A stretch of DNA of 40,065 nucleotides. Source: Candidatus Gastranaerophilales bacterium (GTDB lineage Bacteria; Cyanobacteriota; Vampirovibrionia; Gastranaerophilales; Gastranaerophilaceae). The notes beneath the pieces are model-generated. The model searched no databases, had not been told where the DNA came from, and worked only from the letters and a program-made list of their open reading frames with translations. Positions 1 through 8,023 of the stretch are shown piece by piece; position 1 is the first letter of the stretch; each line of letters starts with the position of its first letter. A program made the position numbers and the translations under genes. The stretch covers positions 1-40,065 of the forward strand of contig JAEELO010000038.1 in NCBI GenBank assembly GCA_016282705.1, written 5' to 3'.

Positions 1-243
1 ATCCGAAACACCTATCGGACGTTCAATATTGCTCGGATGATTTGCTTCATACTCATTTATTTGCTCTTTTATATCCATTATTTCATTTGCAGATGTATTT
101 AATTCATCTATTGAACTGTTCGTGAGAGTTCTTACGGATTTTAAAACTATATCCTGAAAATCAATATTTTCTATATCTTGAATTAAATCCATTTGTGAAA
201 ACAGAATTAATGCTAATTCTCGTGCCGCACGTCTTGCTTGCAT
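1..243 (-). CDS. nusB: NusB transcription antitermination factor, N-terminal part
   Basis: The gene starts at the ATG read leftward from 243 and runs off the left window edge after 81 codons. An AAGGA ribosome binding site lies 7 bases upstream of that ATG. The N-terminus (MQARRAARELALILFSQMD) matches the conserved NusB opening, in which an Arg-rich first helix binds boxA RNA together with NusE/S10. The following stretch (about residues 23-75) looks like the longer helical insertion seen in cyanobacterial NusB; that is family knowledge recalled, not computed. NusB takes part in rRNA antitermination. The C-terminal half is outside the window, so its integrity cannot be judged. Recognition rests on the N-terminal motif alone. 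Confidence 0.8.
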   Translation of the reverse strand, partial: MQARRAARELALILFSQMDLIQDIENIDFQDIVLKSVRTLTNSSIDELNTSANEIMDIKEQINEYEANHPSNIERPIGVSD

Positions 244-328
244 ATCATAATCCTTTATTATTTTTAGTCTATATCTATTATTAAGACATAAAAAAAATGA
301 AATGTATATAAAAATTTAATTTTCAAAT

Positions 329-364
329 AAAAAAAGAGCCGCTGATTTCACAGCGGTTCTTTTT
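329..364 (-). terminator. Rho-independent terminator after the small exported protein gene
   Basis: A 9-bp stem (336-344 with 351-359, one G-T pair) is followed on the minus strand by seven T. It sits 13 bases past the stop of the gene at 377-667. There are also T residues on the plus-strand side, so it could work in both directions. Confidence 0.75.
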
Positions 365-376
365 AAGTATTTAAAA

Positions 377-667
377 CTATATTCTGTTGTGCCAAACTCC
401 GCCGTCACGGTCAACAAGTGCATCATAGAATGACCAAAATCTAAATACTACCGTTAAACCGAGTAGTGCGTGTGTAACATTTTTTTCTTTTGATTGTTTA
501 TTAATTGCTTGTCCTATTCCGGGCCATATTAATAAAGAGCATGCGGAAGCACCTACGCTTCTTCCTGATACACCTCTATCTGTTCCGTGTGTGCTTGCAG
601 CAAATGCCGGTGCACTGATAAGCATTACAGAGCATAAAATTACAATCGCAAAGAATTTCTTTAACAT
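377..667 (-). CDS. Small exported protein of unknown function
   Basis: The product has 96 residues. Residues 1-23 form a clear Sec signal peptide ending AFA, followed by a short polar stretch. Next come a hydrophobic segment with the motif LLIWPGIGQAIN (about residues 45-56) and a second weakly hydrophobic stretch near 67-80. The PG-x-GQ motif recalls small TM2/DUF5683-like membrane proteins, but the match is too short to assign a family. An AAGGAGG ribosome binding site precedes the start. The gene lies 27 bases downstream of the TPR gene on the same strand, so the two are probably one operon ending at the terminator at 329-364. Function unknown. Confidence 0.75.
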   Translation of the reverse strand: MLKKFFAIVILCSVMLISAPAFAASTHGTDRGVSGRSVGASACSLLIWPGIGQAINKQSKEKNVTHALLGLTVVFRFWSFYDALVDRDGGVWHNRI

Positions 668-694
668 TACATATCCTCCTTATGTTTGTATATA

Positions 695-2536
695 TCATTC
701 TTGCGAAATATGAGCAAGTTTTTTATATTTTATTGCCTTTATTTTATTTCCGCTTTTACTGTATATATCATAAAATAATTTATTAACCGCTTTTAAATCG
801 GTGTCATTATATGCATATTGTTTTGCTTCTTTTGCATATTTTTCCGCATTTTCATATTCTTCTTTTTCTATGGCTTCATATGCATTAACAACACCAACTC
901 TGTATTTTATCTTATTTGGCTGACCTGTTATACCGTTCATGCCTATATTATTATTTATTTCCTTTAATACAAGCTGAGCTTTTTCGTTATCATTCAATTT
1001 TGTTTTTAATAACTTATACTTATCAATTAATACGTAATAAGTCATGGAATTATTAACGCCGTAACATTTTATTGTGTTTTCTATTGCTTTATCAATATAT
1101 TTTTCCGCAAGTTCTTTATTTCCCATTTGGGCATATACATATGCTAAAGGAGTATATATAAATGCCGAATCTTTATTGTTTTCTGCTTTATTTGTATATG
1201 TTAGAGCCTTTTTATAATATTTTTCCGCATTTAAATAATCTTTTTCTTTTTCATATGTAACGGCATATTGATTATATAAATAATGCAAGTCATATGCTGT
1301 TTCAGGCAATGATTTTCTGTAATATTGATATGCCTTATTCAAATATTCTCTTGCCTCTTTAGGATTATTTTGAGCAATTTCATTATTTGCCGCATAAGTC
1401 AGTATTCTTGCATAATCAACAGGTACTAACTCTTTTACTGAGTCAAATTCTTTTAAAAGTTGATTTGTTAAAATAACCGCTTCTTCTGTTTTATTAAGTT
1501 TTTGAAGCATTTTAACTTTCTTTTCTTTATAAAGAATTTTTCTTAAAGAGTCAGAAGGATAATCTTCATAGAATTTTTCAAGTTTTTTATATATTTTATT
1601 GAAATTTTGTTCATCCGATAAATCTTTGTAATAATCTAAAGAATAGCAATAAATATTTTCTATTTCTGCATAATTTTTATCGTTTTCTATATAATATTCG
1701 TTTTCTTTAAATATCTTGCCGGCTTCTTCATAATTATCAATGTCTTTATATAAAATATTTTTATAGAAGTTTAAAAAGATGGTCATTCTTTTATTTGGCT
1801 CATCTACTTTATTTACAAGAGTTTCGGCTTTAGCAAGATATTTAACGGCATTATTAAAATCACCTTTTCTTCCGTATAATTGGGCAAGGGCAAAATTATA
1901 CTGATATTTATCATAATCCGTAGATGTTTTAAGAGATGAATAATATTTGTTCAAAGTTTGAAGTGCTTTTTTATTATCCGATAAATTCGTATACATTCTG
2001 CTTATATTTAAATATCTGTCAGCATCTGACATACCTTCAAGTTCCGTATTTTTAGGAACTTTATTATAATATTCCAATGCTTTTGAATACTGCTGTGTCT
2101 GCATATAAAAATTTGCAATTCCGTACAATGCGGTATTTGCAACATTTTTGTATCCGTTCTTTATTGCGATATTATATATTTCATTGTATTCCGGCATTAC
2201 TTTATCCGGAACCTTTAATATAGTATTATTTTCAGCTCTTGTAATTCTTGCATTTAAGGTGGCTTCAGAGTCTTCACCATATAAATTTTTCGTCACAGCA
2301 ATAACCGCATCCGCTGTTTTTGCGGCATTTTGCCACTCACCTCTTAATCTTTGAAAATAATACAAATCTACAAGTTTTGTTCTTAATTCTTCATTTTCTT
2401 CAACTTGTTGAAAATCAGATGTTTGAACATAATTATATAGTTTTGTGTAGTCTTTCGGATATTTGTCAATTGCCCAGACGGGTAATATTAAACAACCCCA
2501 AATAACCAGTATTAATATCTTGTTTTTCATATCCAC
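695..2536 (-). CDS. Exported TPR-repeat protein
   Basis: The product has 613 residues. It starts with a signal peptide (residues 1-22, ending PVWA), so it should be periplasmic or outer-membrane associated. From about residue 100 to the end it is almost wholly helical with recurring tetratricopeptide signatures, for example A-x-x-Y-Y-x-K-x-P, A-L-x-x-x-N-K-Y-Y, A-E-K-Y-Y-K-K-A-L and A-E-K-Y-I-D-K-A. TPR arrays bind peptides or proteins, and no enzymatic domain is visible. The start is supported by AGAGGTGG just upstream. A TATAAT box on the minus strand (2547-2552) lies in the 122-bp gap shared with the divergent SLH gene, though without a convincing -35. The small exported gene at 377-667 follows it. 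The partner is unknown. Confidence 0.85.
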   Translation of the reverse strand: MDMKNKILILVIWGCLILPVWAIDKYPKDYTKLYNYVQTSDFQQVEENEELRTKLVDLYYFQRLRGEWQNAAKTADAVIAVTKNLYGEDSEATLNARITRAENNTILKVPDKVMPEYNEIYNIAIKNGYKNVANTALYGIANFYMQTQQYSKALEYYNKVPKNTELEGMSDADRYLNISRMYTNLSDNKKALQTLNKYYSSLKTSTDYDKYQYNFALAQLYGRKGDFNNAVKYLAKAETLVNKVDEPNKRMTIFLNFYKNILYKDIDNYEEAGKIFKENEYYIENDKNYAEIENIYCYSLDYYKDLSDEQNFNKIYKKLEKFYEDYPSDSLRKILYKEKKVKMLQKLNKTEEAVILTNQLLKEFDSVKELVPVDYARILTYAANNEIAQNNPKEAREYLNKAYQYYRKSLPETAYDLHYLYNQYAVTYEKEKDYLNAEKYYKKALTYTNKAENNKDSAFIYTPLAYVYAQMGNKELAEKYIDKAIENTIKCYGVNNSMTYYVLIDKYKLLKTKLNDNEKAQLVLKEINNNIGMNGITGQPNKIKYRVGVVNAYEAIEKEEYENAEKYAKEAKQYAYNDTDLKAVNKLFYDIYSKSGNKIKAIKYKKLAHISQE

Positions 2537-2620
2537 CTCTTTTCAAATTATAACACATGAGATTAATTGTTAAGCCAAATTAAAAAAGTTAATGTTTCTA
2601 CATTATTGTATGTAGTCATG

Positions 2621-2649
2621 TTGCCTAAAAAAAAAATTTAACATATAAT
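2621..2649 (+). promoter_or_regulatory. Sigma-70-type promoter of the SLH gene
   Basis: TTGCCT (2621-2626), a 17-base spacer and a perfect TATAAT (2644-2649) put +1 near 2656, which leaves a leader of about 48 bases before the ATG at 2704. A small inverted repeat, CTACAT/ATGTAG (2598-2603, 2610-2615), lies just upstream. Confidence 0.75.
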
Positions 2650-2703
2650 TTCTGTATATTGTGGAATACGTATATCAGAACATATAGTTTAAGTGAGGTA
2701 AAC

Positions 2704-4059
2704 ATGGACATTAAAAAGAATTTAGCAGCAATTATACTTACGGTAACCTTGTTGCTAACAAGTGTTTCTTCTGCATTAGCAAAAAGCTATAGTGACGTTC
2801 CTGATGATTATTGGGCAGCAGAAGAAATTGAAGACGTAGTTACAAAGAATGTCGTTCCTATTTATGGTGACGGCACTTACAGACCATTGGATTTAGTACC
2901 GAGGGTTGATTGGACAGAATGGTTATTGAGAGCATTAGGACTTGCTCAAGCTCCTATTACAGCTGAACCAAATTATTCCGATGTTAATCCTTCTACATTC
3001 GGTTATCAGTCAATCGCAAGATCTGACCAATTCGGTTTAATATATGGTTACACAGACGGTGAGTTCAAACCGCAAAGATTTATTACAAAAACTGAAACAG
3101 CTTCTATCATGAGCCATATCACAAAAGATACATTCGTTGATACAAGCGTTTTAAGTCAGTTCGCTGACTCAAATGATATCCCTGATTGGGGTAGAATTCC
3201 TTATTCAAAAGCTATTAAATACGGCTTATATGTTAACTATCCAAATCAAGCTTACTTAGATCCTCAAAGAGAATTAAACAGAGCTGAAGCTGCTGTTCTT
3301 CTTGCAAGATTAATGAGAGCTTTAGATTTAGTTGACGACAACTACAAAGCAGCTGAACCTGCTCCGGAACCTGAAGAACCGAAAGAATACTTATTATCGG
3401 TTGAACACTTAGAAGACTGGGGTAAAGCAGTTGTTGACAGAGTTAACATTACTAACTTAAGAAAAATCATTTTAGCTAAGAATGTATTTAAAGTATCATT
3501 TGTAGAACCATTCAACTCTACAAAACATCAAGTTGGTGATGTTATTCCGTTCTACTTCAAGAAAGATGTTGTTACAAAAGAAGGTACATTAGTAATTCCT
3601 GCTAATACAAAATTGTATGCAACTATTGAAGAATTAAGAGATAAAAAATGGGTTAACAAAAATACTGAAGTATATTTACACTTCTTCAAGATGGTATTCC
3701 CGAACGGTCATGAATATCCGTTTATCGCAAGAGTAATTAACAATGAAGAAGGCGTATTAACAGAAAACAGATGGTTAAAACCGTTAGAATACACTATCGC
3801 AGGTGCTGCAATCGGTGGTACTGCAATCGGTCTTCCTATCGGTGAAGCAAAACACAGATCCGGTGATGGTATGGCAATCGGCTTCCCAACCGGTGCTGGT
3901 GTTGGTTTATTAGCCGGTTGGTTAACACCTGGTGTTAACTACAAAGCTAGAGCTAACGAAGATATCTTTGTTGAATTAAAAGTTGATTGCAGCTTAGATA
4001 ACGATTACGTTACAACTACAACAACTACAACTCACGAAGAATATACATACAAAAAATAG
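2704..4059 (+). CDS. SLH-domain surface protein with glycine-zipper C-terminal domain
   Basis: The product has 451 residues from the ATG at 2704. This start has GAGGT upstream and opens directly into a signal peptide (1-26, ending SALA); an upstream in-frame TTG at 2659 falls at the predicted transcription start and would bury the signal. Three SLH modules follow at about 27-85, 90-145 and 150-212, with typical F/YxDV, YGY-x-DG-x-F-x-P and R-E-L-N-R-A-E motifs. SLH modules anchor proteins to cell-wall polymer. After a Pro/Glu linker (about 222-235) comes a beta-rich domain with IPANTKLYATIEE and VFPNG, then a Gly-rich zipper (about 365-405). This C-terminal pattern loosely resembles VirB10/TrbI-type C-terminal domains. 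A good promoter, a strong terminator and biased codons suggest high expression. Confidence 0.85.
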   Translation: MDIKKNLAAIILTVTLLLTSVSSALAKSYSDVPDDYWAAEEIEDVVTKNVVPIYGDGTYRPLDLVPRVDWTEWLLRALGLAQAPITAEPNYSDVNPSTFGYQSIARSDQFGLIYGYTDGEFKPQRFITKTETASIMSHITKDTFVDTSVLSQFADSNDIPDWGRIPYSKAIKYGLYVNYPNQAYLDPQRELNRAEAAVLLARLMRALDLVDDNYKAAEPAPEPEEPKEYLLSVEHLEDWGKAVVDRVNITNLRKIILAKNVFKVSFVEPFNSTKHQVGDVIPFYFKKDVVTKEGTLVIPANTKLYATIEELRDKKWVNKNTEVYLHFFKMVFPNGHEYPFIARVINNEEGVLTENRWLKPLEYTIAGAAIGGTAIGLPIGEAKHRSGDGMAIGFPTGAGVGLLAGWLTPGVNYKARANEDIFVELKVDCSLDNDYVTTTTTTTHEEYTYKK

Positions 4060-4080
4060 TTAGCTGTTTTAAAATTTAAA

Positions 4081-4107
4081 CCCCCGAAATTATTTCGGGG
4101 GTTTTTT
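4081..4107 (+). terminator. Strong Rho-independent terminator of the SLH gene
   Basis: CCCCCGAAAT (4081-4090) pairs with ATTTCGGGGG (4092-4101) and is followed by TTTTTT. It lies 22 bases past the SLH stop codon and is the strongest GC hairpin in the window. Confidence 0.9.
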
Positions 4108-4143
4108 AATACAAAAATACACAAATAATTTATTACCAGCTTA

Positions 4144-4172
4144 TTGTAAATAACAAAAAATAACTTTATAAT
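4144..4172 (+). promoter_or_regulatory. Promoter giving a leaderless mRNA for the HEAT-repeat gene
   Basis: TTGTAA (4144-4149), a 17-base spacer and TATAAT (4167-4172) are followed by exactly six bases before the ATG at 4179. The predicted +1 is the A of the start codon. No Shine-Dalgarno sequence is present. Confidence 0.65.
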
Positions 4173-4178
4173 AAACAT

Positions 4179-5408
4179 ATGGAAAACAAAGAAGAATATT
4201 TAAATGCCCTAACGGCAAAAGATGAAACTAAAGCTGAGCAAGCTGCAGCATATATGATAAATAATGCGGACAGCGAATTATTTAAAATGCTGGTTCAAAA
4301 ATCCGATTTCCTTTTTGATTTTATTAGAAACAATATTTGTAAACGCATTGAAAAAGTTATTACTAATGACAATTTCATTAATGTAACCAAATTTTTTGAT
4401 TTGTATTGTCCTTATTATGATGATTTATTTGCAAGTATTTTAGCTAAACATGCCAATCAAGATTTAACTGATGATATTTTTGATTTATTGGAGAAGGGCA
4501 CAATATCACAGAAAACATATGCTGCAAAGTATTTTTACTATATTCCGGATACTGTGGCGCTGGAACCATTATGTAAATATGCTTTTTCTGACGATGAATT
4601 CTTATGTTATAACGCAGCAGAAGCCTTAGGGCAAATGCGTGATGACATTTCGTATGATACGGCATTAAGCTATTTGGAGTCCGATGATGATTTTGAAAAG
4701 TTAAAAGCAGTTAAATTCTTTAATGCATACGGGCAAAAATTTCCGTTTCCTGAAATATTTAAGGCAATGAATGAATCTAAAATCCCTGAAAATATTGCAG
4801 GACAAGTCCCTTATATGGAGAGCATAATAGCTCTTTTACATTCAAAATATCATTACGAAGCACTTCAAGTTATAGATAATATCGTTGCAGGACTTGGCGA
4901 AATCCTTCCCTTGTCCGATATATTCCAATTTGAACTTTATGAAGTACTTAATATACTTATAAAAGAGAATAATTCTGATAATGAATATTCGGGCAAAATA
5001 TCGGAAATTCTTTTAAGTGCATATTCTAAATTTAATATGTTCTGTGAAAATCAGGAATATGTATTTGACGAAGATAAAGATACCAAATATGAAATTTCTT
5101 CGGTTTGGAAACTTTTGCAGACACAAAATACAGATTTTTGGAATAAGCAAAAGAAATTTATTTTAAATGAATTAAATTATACTGATGACCGTGCAATATT
5201 AGCATTACATGCCATTTCAGAATTTAGAATTAAAGATGCAGAGCAAAAGATAAAAGAACTTTTAAATACAGATAATGAAATTATTATTTGTGAAGCATTA
5301 TCAACTTTAAAACAATTAAATGCACTTGATGGCATTAATTTTGAACAAATTTTAAATAAAATTCAAAATCCCAATATTAAAGCAATAATAGAGAATTTAA
5401 TAAAGTAA
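4179..5408 (+). CDS. HEAT-repeat-like protein
   Basis: The product has 409 residues, with no signal peptide or membrane segment, so it is probably cytoplasmic. It is built of paired helices. Around residues 115-185 there are HEAT/PBS-lyase-like motifs (YAAKYFYYIPDTVALEPLCKY, then LCYNAAEALGQMRDD), and the pattern returns near the C-terminus (about 330-400: AILALHAISEFR, IICEALSTLKQL). Such repeats are protein-binding scaffolds, and a lyase activity cannot be inferred from them. There is no ribosome binding site before the ATG; see the promoter at 4144-4172. The gene is monocistronic and convergent with glyS, the stops being 17 bases apart. The specific partner is unknown. Confidence 0.75.
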   Translation: MENKEEYLNALTAKDETKAEQAAAYMINNADSELFKMLVQKSDFLFDFIRNNICKRIEKVITNDNFINVTKFFDLYCPYYDDLFASILAKHANQDLTDDIFDLLEKGTISQKTYAAKYFYYIPDTVALEPLCKYAFSDDEFLCYNAAEALGQMRDDISYDTALSYLESDDDFEKLKAVKFFNAYGQKFPFPEIFKAMNESKIPENIAGQVPYMESIIALLHSKYHYEALQVIDNIVAGLGEILPLSDIFQFELYEVLNILIKENNSDNEYSGKISEILLSAYSKFNMFCENQEYVFDEDKDTKYEISSVWKLLQTQNTDFWNKQKKFILNELNYTDDRAILALHAISEFRIKDAEQKIKELLNTDNEIIICEALSTLKQLNALDGINFEQILNKIQNPNIKAIIENLIK

Positions 5409-5424
5409 AAGTTTATTTTATTAT

Positions 5425-7452
5425 TTAAAAAACAATTTTACTAAAATCTGCAATCTTTGCATATTTTTGTTTTGTTACATTTAGAAGTGCCAATCTGTTT
5501 TGTTTTATTTTTTCATCGTTATCCATAACCAGAACTTCTTCAAAGAACTCTGATATGAAAGGAATTAATTTCACAAGTTCATTTTCAAGTTCTTTATATG
5601 ATAATTTGTTTTCATCTATATTTTTTACTACACTCCATAGTGATATTTCCGCATCAGAATTAAATAAACTTGAATCCACAGTTTTAAATTCCGTTTCATT
5701 TTTTATTAATCTGATAATTCTGTTAATAGCTTCATGGAATTGTGAATAATTCGGTTTTTGAATAATATCGGTAACTATATTTAGTCTTTCAATAACATCT
5801 TTTAAATCGGCAAGCACATCTTTTTCGCTGATACAAGCCTCCAGCACATCGTGTTTGTATTTATCCGATAAAAATACTATTAATCTTTGTTCAAAAAATT
5901 CTCTTACCGAATTATATAATTTTGTTTTATCTTCAATTTGAACAGGAAGTAAATCAATAGCCTGTTTTATCAATATAGAAAGATTAAGGTTTAAATCTTT
6001 TTGTATTATTGTTTTCAAAATACCCAATGTGGCACGTCTTACACCTAACGGATCATTTGAGCCTGATATTTTTTTGCCGTCAGCAAATACTGCAACTACG
6101 GTATCAATTTTATCCGCAATACCTACAACTTGACCCTCAACTCCTTGCGCAACTTCAGCATCCGCATTTAACGGGAAATAATGTTCCATAATACCTTGTG
6201 ATACTTCTTTGGCTTCTCCGCTCCTTAATGCATAATCAGCACCTATATATCCTTGAAGCTCGGTAAATTCAAATACCAATTTTGTTACAAGGTCAGCTTT
6301 ACATAACAGTGCGGTCCTTTCTATATAGTCAGAAGGGGCTTTGATTGCCTGTGCTATTATTTTAGACAATGTACAAATTCTTTGAGTTTTATCATATACA
6401 CTGCCTAAACCTTTTTGGAAAGTTACCCCTTTTAAATCGTCTAAATATGAAATTAAAGGCCTTTGAGTGTCTTCGTGTACAAAGAAAATAGCATCTTCAA
6501 GCCTTGCACGGACAACACGTTCATTGCCGGCCTTGATATTATCAAATGTATCACCGACATAGTTGCTTATAGTTATAAATTTATTCAGTAATTTGCCGTC
6601 TTTATACAGAGGGAAATATCTTTGATGAACAGCCATGACCGTTACTGCAACTTTTTCGGGAATTTGAAGATATTTTTCTTCAAAAGAACATACAACAGGA
6701 ACAGGCCATTCCGTTATAAACGTAACTTCATCAAGTAAATCTTCATCTATTACAATTTCCGCACCTATTTCCTGTGCTTTTTCTTTTGAAAGTTTTACAA
6801 TGGTTTCCTTGCGCTTTTGTACATCTGCTATAACTTTTGCATCTTCTAATACTTTTAAATATTCATCAGGATTCTTTATTTCAACTTCCGTTTTAGAAAA
6901 TCTGTGACCGCGGGAAATATTGCCTGATTTTACTTCTGCAATTTCAATTTCAACTTTTTCATTATTAAACAAGGAAACAATCCAGCGGATAGGACGTTGG
7001 AATTTAATATCCAAATCCGCCCAGCGCATAAAGTGCGTACCTTTTAATTTTAATATAATATTCGGGACAATTTCCTTTAAAAGGTCTTTTGTGTATTTAC
7101 CTTTTTGTTCAACTTTTGCCCAAACATAATTATCTTGTTTAAAAAGAGCTTCGGGAGCTACATTATTTTTATTTGCAAAGCCGAGAGCTGCTTTAGTCAA
7201 ATTTCCGTTTTCATCATATGCAATATTTTCAATAGGACCTTTAATTGTTTTTTGAACATCATCTTGCTTTTCTGCTATATCTTCAATAATAACGGCAAGT
7301 CTTCTCGGTGTAGCATACACTTTGATATCCGTAAATTTTATTTCATTTTCCTGCAGTGCTTTTGTAAACTCGGTTTTTAATTGTTCCATTGCGGAAGGAA
7401 TAAATTTATATGCTAGCTCTTCAGTGCCTATTTCCAATAAATATTTATTCAT
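5425..7452 (-). CDS. glyS: Glycyl-tRNA synthetase beta subunit
   Basis: The product has 675 residues, the normal length for the beta chain of the bacterial alpha2beta2 glycyl-tRNA synthetase. The start MNKYLLEIGTEELAYKFI matches the family opening LLEIGTEELP. Further family landmarks are ATPRRLAV (about 47-54), KGP (about 71-73), MRWADLDIKFQRPIRWIV (about 140-157), VMAVHQRYFPL (about 273-283), RVVRARLEDAIFFVHEDT (about 313-330) and NDPLGVRRATLGILKTI (about 474-490). The C-terminal part is the helical anticodon-binding region. The alpha subunit gene glyQ, which carries the catalytic core, is not in this window. AGAGGAA precedes the ATG. The upstream 150 bases hold a promoter-terminator pair (see 7550-7608) but no T-box signature. 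Confidence 0.95.
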   Translation of the reverse strand: MNKYLLEIGTEELAYKFIPSAMEQLKTEFTKALQENEIKFTDIKVYATPRRLAVIIEDIAEKQDDVQKTIKGPIENIAYDENGNLTKAALGFANKNNVAPEALFKQDNYVWAKVEQKGKYTKDLLKEIVPNIILKLKGTHFMRWADLDIKFQRPIRWIVSLFNNEKVEIEIAEVKSGNISRGHRFSKTEVEIKNPDEYLKVLEDAKVIADVQKRKETIVKLSKEKAQEIGAEIVIDEDLLDEVTFITEWPVPVVCSFEEKYLQIPEKVAVTVMAVHQRYFPLYKDGKLLNKFITISNYVGDTFDNIKAGNERVVRARLEDAIFFVHEDTQRPLISYLDDLKGVTFQKGLGSVYDKTQRICTLSKIIAQAIKAPSDYIERTALLCKADLVTKLVFEFTELQGYIGADYALRSGEAKEVSQGIMEHYFPLNADAEVAQGVEGQVVGIADKIDTVVAVFADGKKISGSNDPLGVRRATLGILKTIIQKDLNLNLSILIKQAIDLLPVQIEDKTKLYNSVREFFEQRLIVFLSDKYKHDVLEACISEKDVLADLKDVIERLNIVTDIIQKPNYSQFHEAINRIIRLIKNETEFKTVDSSLFNSDAEISLWSVVKNIDENKLSYKELENELVKLIPFISEFFEEVLVMDNDEKIKQNRLALLNVTKQKYAKIADFSKIVF

Positions 7453-7549
7453 AATGTTCCTCTTAACCCTGTTTTATATAATAATTATAATTCAAACAGA
7501 ATATTAGTAAAATGAAATAATAAGCCGTCAGAATTAAGCATTTTAATGC

Positions 7550-7608
7550 AAAAAAAAGGAGGTTACTTATTAAGCTCCCCCCGAAGTATATGATATTAAG
7601 AATAAAAT
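7550..7608 (-). ncRNA. Candidate short RNA or attenuated leader upstream of glyS
   Basis: On the minus strand a promoter (TAGACT at 7643-7638, 17-base spacer, TATAAT at 7620-7615) predicts a start near 7608. About 26-50 bases later lies a GGAG-x-TTA / TAA-x-CTCC hairpin (7582-7558, one internal mismatch), followed by eight T (7557-7550). Transcription from this promoter would give an RNA of roughly 58 nt ending about 98 bases before the glyS start. It could be an independent small RNA or the terminated form of a glyS leader. No start codon with a ribosome binding site lies inside. No known RNA family is recognised. Confidence 0.35.
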
Positions 7609-7740
7609 ATAGCCATTATAAAAACTTTTTCATTTAAAGTCTATTTGTCTTCTCTCCAATAAAAAAACAGCCTTCTGTATATTCATATAAAGTTTAAAAG
7701 GAAATAAGAAATTATAGTTCTTCGGAACTATTATTTCAAT

Positions 7741-7765
7741 AAAAAAGTTCGCCTCATGGCGAGCT
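7741..7765 (-). terminator. Second (left) copy of the tRNA-Gln terminator
   Basis: AGTTCGCC (7746-7753) pairs with GGCGAGCT (7758-7765), with one mismatch in the minus-strand RNA. The minus-strand T-run is at 7741-7746. It lies 63 bases past the first terminator and would act as a back-up. Confidence 0.55.
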
Positions 7766-7768
7766 AAT

Positions 7769-7790
7769 TGGCTGGGATAGAAGGATTGTC
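7769..7790 (-). pseudogene. tRNA-Gln 3'-end remnant
   Basis: Read leftward, this stretch ends ATCCTTCTATCCCAGCCA, against ATCCTTCCGTCCCAGCCA in the intact tRNA-Gln. Acceptor 3' strand, discriminator G and CCA are preserved. Upstream of it the anticodon and D arms are absent, so no tRNA can form. Confidence 0.65.
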
Positions 7791-7805
7791 TTGCTCGTTC
7801 GCAAT

Positions 7806-7829
7806 AAAAAAGCCCGCCTTTGGCGAGCT
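7806..7829 (-). terminator. Rho-independent terminator of tRNA-Gln
   Basis: AGCCCGCC (7811-7818) and GGCGAGCT (7822-7829) form an 8-bp stem with one G-U pair in the minus-strand RNA. The T-run follows at 7811-7806. It begins 3 bases after the encoded CCA. Confidence 0.8.
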
Positions 7830-7832
7830 AAT

Positions 7833-7908
7833 TGGCTGGGACGGAAGGATTCGAACCTCCGAGATGCCTGGACCAAAACCAGGTGCCTTACCACTTGGCG
7901 ACGTCCCA
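7833..7908 (-). tRNA. tRNA-Gln, anticodon TTG
   Basis: The minus strand folds into a 76-base cloverleaf including an encoded CCA (7835-7833). The acceptor stem is TGGGACG/CGTCCCA with discriminator G. The anticodon stem CCTGG/CCAGG encloses the loop TTTTGGT, giving anticodon TTG (CAA/CAG codons). The T-loop is TTCGAAT. A terminator follows directly. Confidence 0.95.
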
Positions 7909-8023
7909 TTGCCTAACTATAATATATTATTAAGAGCAAACTTAAAAGTCAAGAATTATTTATATCTTTCTTTCTTATTTAATTTTATGCTATTATCTTT
8001 ATGATAGATTTTAACGGATTGAA

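Larger units (their letters stand above)
7737..7851. repeat. Imperfect tandem duplication of the tRNA-Gln 3' end plus terminator
   Basis: Two copies of a unit of about 50 bases lie 64-65 bases apart (7737-7787 and 7802-7851). Each reads, on the plus strand, CAAT, six A, a terminator hairpin containing GGCGAGCT, AATTGGCTGGGA and GAAGGATT. The right copy merges into the intact tRNA-Gln gene, while the left copy stops after the acceptor and T-arm 3' strand. A few substitutions and one indel separate them. Confidence 0.75.

Noticed and set aside
2659-2703. Upstream TTG start for the SLH protein
   Set aside because: It lies about 3 bases from the predicted transcription start and would put 15 residues before a clean signal peptide; the ATG at 2704 has GAGGT upstream.
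7558-7566. CCTCC in the candidate short RNA as an anti-Shine-Dalgarno decoy
   Set aside because: The word forms one side of the terminator stem, and a match of five bases to the 16S 3' end is expected by chance.
7714-7731. ATAGTTC-TTCG-GAACTAT hairpin as a terminator
   Set aside because: A perfect 7-bp stem with a TTCG loop but no T-run on either strand, and no gene that would need it. It may be a stable RNA hairpin only.
7453-7740. T-box riboswitch upstream of glyS
   Set aside because: No GGGTGGNACCGCG-like T-box or specifier stem is seen, only a simple hairpin with a T-run.
7768-8004. A 78-codon plus-strand open frame across the tRNA-Gln region
   Set aside because: It reads antisense through an intact tRNA gene and its remnant, and has no ribosome binding site.
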